Source: UBA2334 sp049653005
GTDB taxonomy: Bacteria; Pseudomonadota; Gammaproteobacteria; Burkholderiales; Burkholderiaceae_C
NCBI GenBank assembly: GCA_049653005.1
Contig: JBASFL010000076.1
Location: 11,130-75,129, forward strand
Length of the DNA: 64,000 nucleotides
Reading direction: 5' to 3'
Part shown: positions 59,395-64,000 of the stretch, piece by piece
Position numbering within the stretch: position 1 is the first letter of the stretch
How the letters are laid out: every line of letters starts with the position of its first letter
The notes under the pieces: model-generated
Seen by the model: the letters and a program-made list of their open reading frames with translations, nothing else
What the model was told of the DNA's origin: nothing
The model's database searches: none
Position numbers and translations under genes: made by a program

Positions 59395-60525
59395 ATGACC
59401 CAACGTTTTGATGTGTGCATTCGCGGCGGCGGTATTGTGGGCAGCACGCTGGCCCTGCTGCTGGCCCAACAGCGCCTGCGCGTGGCCCTGGTGGCCCGCC
59501 CCCCCCACGCCACACCCGGCCCCGACGGGCACGGCGACATACGCGCCTACGCGCTGAACGCCGCGTCGCGCCAGTGCCTGGACGCCGTGCGCGGCTGGCC
59601 CGAAACCGACGGCGCGGTCACCCCCGTCAACCGCATGGACGTGTGTGGGGACCACGGCGGCCAACTGTCGTTTGCCGCAACCGATGTACAACAACCCCAC
59701 CTGAACTGGATCGTGGACGTGCCCGCGCTGGAAGCGCGCCTGGCCGATGCGCTGCGGTTCCAAAGCGGCGTGCAGCGGCTGGACGCCCCGCCCGCCCACG
59801 CCGCACTGACCGTGGTGTGCGAAGGCCGCCGCAGCGCCACCCGCGCCGAATTCGGGTTTGACTACCAGGTCAAGCCGTACCCGCACCACGCGCTGGCCGC
59901 CCGGCTGCGCCTGGCCCAACCCCACGGCGGTGTGGCGCGCCAGTGGTTTCACCGGGGTGAAATCGCGGCCCTGCTGCCCCTGGGCGGTGAGGGCGGGCAC
60001 GACGTGGCCCTGGTGTGGTCGGTGGACGCCGCCAAAGCGCAGCGCCTGCAAGGCACCGAACCGGCCGACTTTGTGGCCGAACTGGCCGCCGTGTGTGGCC
60101 TGCCCGCCAGCGAACTGGCCCTGACACACGCCCCCTTGGCCTGGCCGCTGGAGCTGTCACAGGCCAGCCATTGGACCCAAGCGGGCGTGGCACTGGCCGG
60201 TGACGCGGCACACGCCATGCACCCCCTGGCCGGCCAGGGCCTGAACATGGGCCTGGCCGACGCTGCCGAGCTGGCCCGCGTGCTGCAAACCCGCGAATAC
60301 TGGCGCGAGCTGGGCGACCCCAAACTGCTGCGCCGCTACGAGCGCACCCGCAAGGCCGATTTCGCGGCCATGGGCGGCCTGACCGACGGCCTGTTTGTGC
60401 TGTTCAACCACGGCAACGGCATGGCACAGAAACTGCGCAACTGGGGCCTGACCGGCGTGAACCAGTTGCCCCCCCTCAAAAACTGGCTCACCCGCCAGGC
60501 CATGGGGCACGCTTTGCGCGCCTGA
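59395..60525 (+). CDS. FAD-dependent UbiH/COQ6-family hydroxylase
   Basis: A 376-residue flavoprotein monooxygenase with the nucleotide fold VCIRGGGIVGSTLALLLA, the mid motif GDIRAYALN and the second FAD motif ALAGDAAHAMHPLAGQGLNM. It belongs to the enzymes hydroxylating the ubiquinone ring; the ring position cannot be told from sequence alone. Start ATG is 23 bases from the divergent MOSC gene, so promoters must overlap coding DNA. dsbC lies 96 bases downstream. Confidence 0.9.
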   Translation: MTQRFDVCIRGGGIVGSTLALLLAQQRLRVALVARPPHATPGPDGHGDIRAYALNAASRQCLDAVRGWPETDGAVTPVNRMDVCGDHGGQLSFAATDVQQPHLNWIVDVPALEARLADALRFQSGVQRLDAPPAHAALTVVCEGRRSATRAEFGFDYQVKPYPHHALAARLRLAQPHGGVARQWFHRGEIAALLPLGGEGGHDVALVWSVDAAKAQRLQGTEPADFVAELAAVCGLPASELALTHAPLAWPLELSQASHWTQAGVALAGDAAHAMHPLAGQGLNMGLADAAELARVLQTREYWRELGDPKLLRRYERTRKADFAAMGGLTDGLFVLFNHGNGMAQKLRNWGLTGVNQLPPLKNWLTRQAMGHALRA

Positions 60526-60621
60526 ACGTGCGCCTGAACTTTTTGGCGCGGCGGCTGTCCAGCACGGCTGCCGCCTCCTTTGTTTGTCACCTCCACACCA
60601 CGGCCACCGCGCCCCGCCCCC

Positions 60622-61356
60622 ATGACCCAACGCTTCACCCCCCGCCGCCTGGCCGCTGCCCTGGCCACTGTCACCTTGGGGCTGGCCCTGCACGGCGGCG
60701 CGCAGGCACAAGAGGCCGCTATCCGCAAAAACCTGGCCGAGCGCCTGCCCAACCTGCCCAAAATCGACGAGGTCAGCAAAACCCCCATGCCCGGCCTGTA
60801 CGAGGTGCGGGTGAACGGTGCCGACATTCTCTACACCGATGCAGAGGGCAACTACCTCATTCAAGGCATGTTGATCGACACCAAAGCCAAGGCCAACCTA
60901 ACCGAAGAGCGCGTGGAAAAACTCACCGCCGTGCCGTTTGACCAGCTGCCGTTCAAAGACGCGTTCACCATCGTCAAAGGCAACGGCAAACGCAAGCTGG
61001 CCGTGTTTGAAGACCCCAACTGCGGTTACTGCAAAAAGTTCGAACGCGAGCTGGCCAAGGTCGACAACGTGACCGTGCACGTCTTCCTGTACCCCATCCT
61101 CAGCAAAGACTCGGCCGACAAATCCAACGCCATCTGGTGCGCCAAAGACAAGGCCCGGGCCTTCACCAACTGGATGGTGAAAGACATCGAGCCGCCCAAA
61201 GCCAGCTGCGACACCGCCGCCGTGGAGCGCAACGTGGACTTCGGCAAGAAAAACCGCATCACCGGCACCCCCACCCTGTTCTTTGTGGACGGCACACGTG
61301 TGCCCGGGGCCATTCCCGGCGACAAGCTGGAAAAAATGCTGGCCGAAGCCAAGTAA
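60622..61356 (+). CDS. dsbC: Thiol:disulfide interchange protein DsbC
   Basis: A 244-residue exported disulfide isomerase. The signal peptide ends GAQAQE, an N-terminal dimerisation domain follows (about 31-90), then a thioredoxin domain with the active site FEDPNCGYCKKFE near 134 and the cis-Pro GTPTLFFVDG. It repairs wrong disulfides in the periplasm, useful here for the Cys-rich copper and DUF2946 proteins, though that link is only inferred. The ATG at 60622 gives the signal peptide; the open frame begins earlier. Confidence 0.92.
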   Translation: MTQRFTPRRLAAALATVTLGLALHGGAQAQEAAIRKNLAERLPNLPKIDEVSKTPMPGLYEVRVNGADILYTDAEGNYLIQGMLIDTKAKANLTEERVEKLTAVPFDQLPFKDAFTIVKGNGKRKLAVFEDPNCGYCKKFERELAKVDNVTVHVFLYPILSKDSADKSNAIWCAKDKARAFTNWMVKDIEPPKASCDTAAVERNVDFGKKNRITGTPTLFFVDGTRVPGAIPGDKLEKMLAEAK

Positions 61357-61419
61357 ACCCCAACACCGCCTGCACGCCCCCGCCCCACGGGGGTTTGCCG
61401 GTTTGGTGACAATGGCGGC

Positions 61420-61929
61420 ATGAACGCGCCCACGCACACCCCACCGCCCTCCCCCGCACAACGTTTGCACCAGGTGCCTGTCCACACCCTGGCCCGCCGC
61501 CTGGGCCAGGCCGGTTTGGTGCCCTTCGGGGTGTTTGCCCTGCTGCTGTGGGTGGTCACCGAAGAGGCGCTGCCCTATGTGGCCCTGACCCTGGTGGCCT
61601 ACGCGGCGCTGATCGTGTCGTTTTTGGGCGGCATCCACTGGGGCCTGGTGTGGGTGCGGCAGGCCGGTGTGGCCAACATTCCCCCGCTGCCCGACCGTGC
61701 CGCCAAGCTCCACCTGCTGTGGGGCATCACCCCTTCGCTGCTGGCGTGGCCCGGTGTGTTGATGCCTGCCTACGCCGCCCTGCCCTGGCTGGGCCTGCTG
61801 CTGGTGGTGTGTTACCTGGTGGACCGGCGCACCTACCCCGAATCGGGCCTGGGCCACTGGCTCACCCTGCGCTTTCAACTGACCGCCGTGGCCGCCTTGA
61901 GCTGCTTCATTGGCGCAGGCGCGGTATGA
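61420..61929 (+). CDS. DUF3429 family membrane protein
   Basis: A 169-residue inner-membrane protein with about five helices (GLVPFGVFALLLWVV, LVAYAALIVSFLGGIHWGLV, LWGITPSLLAWPGVLM, LGLLLVVCYLVD and a final AVAALSCFIGAG). The FLGGIHWG motif is the signature of DUF3429. Function is not known. It overlaps the M61 peptidase gene by four bases (ATGA). Confidence 0.85.
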   Translation: MNAPTHTPPPSPAQRLHQVPVHTLARRLGQAGLVPFGVFALLLWVVTEEALPYVALTLVAYAALIVSFLGGIHWGLVWVRQAGVANIPPLPDRAAKLHLLWGITPSLLAWPGVLMPAYAALPWLGLLLVVCYLVDRRTYPESGLGHWLTLRFQLTAVAALSCFIGAGAV

Positions 61930-63719
61930 ACACAACCGCCATCCACTACCGCGTGGCTGTGCTCAACCCCCACGCCCACCTGTTTGAAATCACCCTCACG
62001 GTGCCCGCCCCCGCTGCGGCCCAAGTGCTGGCCCTGCCGGTGTGGATACCGGGCAGCTACCTGGTGCGCGAGTTTTCGCAACACCTGCAACACCTGAGCG
62101 CCCAACAACACGGCCAGGCCGTGGCACTGACGCAGCTCGACAAACACCGCTGGCAGCTCAACGGCCACCAGCCGGGCCAGCCCGTGACCGTGCGCTGCGA
62201 GGTGTATGCGTTTGACGCCTCGGTGCGCACCGCCTACCTGGACGACGCCCGTGGCTTCTTCAACGGCACCAGCCTGTGCCTGCGCGTGGTGGGCCAGGAA
62301 GACCGGCCGCACCACCTGCAAGTGGACACCCCCGTCACCCACCCCGACTGGCAACTGGCCACCGCCCTCGACCCGGTGCAGGTGGACGACGCGGGCTTTG
62401 GCACCTACAGCGCGCCCAGCTACGCGGTGCTGGTGGACACCCCGGTGGAAATGGGCGCGTTCTGGAGCGCCCACTTCGACGTGCGGGGCGTGCCCCACCG
62501 CTTCGTGGTCAGCGGCGCAGGCCCCTGGCTGGACGGCGAACGGCTGGTGGCCGACACCCGGCGCATTTGCGAAGCCGAAATGGACTTCTGGCACGGGCCT
62601 GCCGACAACGGCGAGCGCCCCCCCTTCAACCGCTACCTGTTCATGCTGGCCGCCACCCACGACGGCTACGGCGGGCTGGAACACCACAACTCCACCGCCC
62701 TCATCTGCCCCCGAGGCGACCTGCCGCGCCCACACACCGCCACCGCGCTGAAGGCCACCGACGGCCACACCGGCCTGCTGGGCCTCATCAGCCACGAGTA
62801 TTTCCACACCTGGAACGTCAAACGCCTGCGCCCGGCTGAATTCGCCACGCATGACCTGGACCGCGAAAACCACACCGAGCTGCTGTGGTTCTTCGAGGGT
62901 TTCACCAGCTATTTCGACGACTTGCTGCTGCACCGCGCAGGCCTCATCGACACCCCCACTCACCTGCAACTGCTGGCCAAAACCACCAACCAGGTGGCCC
63001 AAACCCCCGGGCGACTGGTGCAAACCGTGGCCCAAGCCAGCTTTGACGCGTGGACGCGCTACTACCGCATCCAGGAAAACACGCCCAACGCCACGGTCAG
63101 CTACTACACCAAAGGCGCACTGGTGGCCTTGTGCCTTGACCTGACCCTGCGCCAGCACGGCAGCAGCCTGGACCACGCCTTGCGCGCCCTGTGGCACCGC
63201 TGCCAGGGCGGCCCCATGGCCGAAGCCGACCTGCGCGCCGTGCTGGCCAGCTTGGCAGGCCAACCGCTGGACACCGAACTCGACGCCTGGGTGCACAGCA
63301 CCGCCGAGCTGCCAGTGGCCGAGCTGCTGAAAGCCCACGGCGTGCAAGTGGACATCGAGCCTGCCCCCCTGGCGCAGCGCCTGGGCCTGCGCGTGGCCGA
63401 ATCCAATGGCATCACCCTGAAAAACGTGCTGCGTGGCGGCCCCGCAGAACAGGCCGGCATGGCCAGCGGCGACGAATGGCTGGCCGTGGAATGTGCGCCC
63501 GGCGAAACCTGGCGCATCGCCAAACTCGACGACATTGCCCCATTGCTGGGCACCCGCCCCCACCTGCACGCCCTGGTCAGCCGCGACCGCCGCGTGCTGC
63601 GTTTGCCCCTGGCCTGGCCACAGGCGGGTGATACCGCACCTGGCCAAACCGTGGTGAAGTTCACCCCCGGCCCCGCCGCGACCGCCACCCCCTCGGCATG
63701 GCCTGCCCGCTTGGGGTGA
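61926..63719 (+). CDS. M61 family (glycyl aminopeptidase-like) metallopeptidase with PDZ domain
   Basis: A 597-residue zinc peptidase. An N-terminal beta domain (about 1-190) precedes the catalytic domain with the zinc site GLISHEYFHTWNVKRLRP (HExxH) and LLWFFEGFTSYFDDLLL, and a C-terminal PDZ domain (about 485-590) with GITLKNVLRGGPAEQAGM. No signal peptide is visible, so it may be cytoplasmic. M61 enzymes prefer N-terminal Gly or Ala. The stop shares one base with the ATG of the next gene (TGATG). Confidence 0.93.
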   Translation: MNTTAIHYRVAVLNPHAHLFEITLTVPAPAAAQVLALPVWIPGSYLVREFSQHLQHLSAQQHGQAVALTQLDKHRWQLNGHQPGQPVTVRCEVYAFDASVRTAYLDDARGFFNGTSLCLRVVGQEDRPHHLQVDTPVTHPDWQLATALDPVQVDDAGFGTYSAPSYAVLVDTPVEMGAFWSAHFDVRGVPHRFVVSGAGPWLDGERLVADTRRICEAEMDFWHGPADNGERPPFNRYLFMLAATHDGYGGLEHHNSTALICPRGDLPRPHTATALKATDGHTGLLGLISHEYFHTWNVKRLRPAEFATHDLDRENHTELLWFFEGFTSYFDDLLLHRAGLIDTPTHLQLLAKTTNQVAQTPGRLVQTVAQASFDAWTRYYRIQENTPNATVSYYTKGALVALCLDLTLRQHGSSLDHALRALWHRCQGGPMAEADLRAVLASLAGQPLDTELDAWVHSTAELPVAELLKAHGVQVDIEPAPLAQRLGLRVAESNGITLKNVLRGGPAEQAGMASGDEWLAVECAPGETWRIAKLDDIAPLLGTRPHLHALVSRDRRVLRLPLAWPQAGDTAPGQTVVKFTPGPAATATPSAWPARLG

Positions 63720-64000
63720 TGCGCAACCCCACCACCCGGCAGCTGGCTGTGCTGGCGGTGGGCGTGTTGCTGGCCCACCTGCTGGGCCTGGCCTGGCTGG
63801 CCCAGCGGACCACCGGCCCCGGTGCCCTGGCCCTGATGGCCGAGCCCGAATTCAACCGTGCGCTGGCCCCGGGCAGTCAACCGCCGCCACCGGCCGCCCA
63901 TGCCACCGGCGCTTTGCCACCGCCCACCACCACCGTGGGCCAGGTGGTGCAGGCGCGCACGTTGGCAGTCCCCACCGCCACGGCCCGCACACCCCAGGCG
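63719..64000 (+). CDS. Start of a membrane-anchored Pro-rich protein (cut by window end)
   Basis: The first 94 residues of a gene running off the window. It starts with an ATG overlapping the peptidase stop, has one helix (LAVLAVGVLLAHLLGLAWL) and then a Pro/Ala/Thr-rich periplasmic segment. In related bacteria a DUF3108 protein often follows the M61 gene, and the layout seen here would fit, but the diagnostic part is outside the window. Confidence 0.6.
   Translation, partial: MRNPTTRQLAVLAVGVLLAHLLGLAWLAQRTTGPGALALMAEPEFNRALAPGSQPPPPAAHATGALPPPTTTVGQVVQARTLAVPTATARTPQA

Noticed and set aside
61875..63647. A 590-codon minus-strand frame opposite the M61 peptidase
   Set aside because: Shadow of the peptidase gene; no start signal or domain.

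Overview
The window is 64 kb of GC-rich DNA from a betaproteobacterium, most likely a member of the Comamonadaceae (Burkholderiales). The grounds are: a chp/pil chemosensory operon preceded by a rubredoxin gene; the gene order yqgE-ruvX-pyrR-pyrB-pyrC'-plsC-aroK; fis behind dusB; and a short dispersed intergenic repeat with the core CCAGCGCTTG that I recall from that family (from memory, not checked by search). The genus is not resolved. I see no rRNA, tRNA, insertion sequence, prophage or CRISPR array, and no gene-free stretch longer than about 210 bases.

Layout. 1-9.4 kb: a CDF metal exporter, a PepSY/cytochrome b561 pair, an HD-GYP protein translationally coupled to a QseBC-like two-component system, an EnvZ/OmpR-like two-component system, and three small exported proteins. 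9.4-27.2 kb: a collinear minus-strand metal region. In transcription order it holds a DUF2946 protein, Sco, PCu(A)C, a CpxP-like protein, DUF2946, a Crp/Fnr regulator, a small membrane protein, a second PCu(A)C and a third DUF2946. Then comes a TonB-dependent receptor with its own ExbB, ExbD and TonB, a membrane-anchored exported CobN-like chelatase, a MotA/TolQ protein, a DUF2149 protein and a fourth DUF2946. It ends with an MbnP/MbnH 'metallo-mystery pair' and an outer-membrane protein. 27.3-30 kb: a GAF-PAS-GGDEF-EAL protein. 30-35.4 kb: the pyrimidine/aroK operon. 35.4-37 kb: photolyase. 37-46.9 kb: rubredoxin-pilG-pilH-pilI-pilJ-chpA. 47-49.3 kb: thiD and hemL. 49.4-52.1 kb: an HDOD protein, a His-rich peptide and a cytochrome c'. 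52.2-55.2 kb: dusB-fis-purH. 55.4-64 kb: YqaA, an MFS transporter, ychF, a MOSC protein, a UbiH-type hydroxylase, dsbC, DUF3429, an M61 peptidase and the start of a further gene.

The most interesting part is 12.9-22.8 kb. A TonB-dependent receptor and a full private TonB-ExbB-ExbD motor sit upstream of a CobN homologue that carries a signal peptide and a C-terminal membrane anchor. No AAA+ chelatase partner (CobS/CobT, ChlI/ChlD) is present. Instead a second stator-like pair (MotA/TolQ plus DUF2149) follows, and the membrane helix of the DUF2149 protein matches that of ExbD around the channel aspartate. My inference is a periplasmic metal insertion or removal machine for an imported tetrapyrrole or metallophore, driven by proton-motive force rather than ATP. 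It is bracketed by two closely similar DUF2946 paralogues and embedded in copper-handling genes. The gene combination recalls the hmu haem-uptake locus of Bacteroidetes, whose HmuS is a CobN homologue; the substrate here is unknown.

Limits: all assignments come from reading translated sequence and motifs, with no database search. Starts were chosen by ribosome-binding site, overlap and domain position, and are flagged where uncertain.
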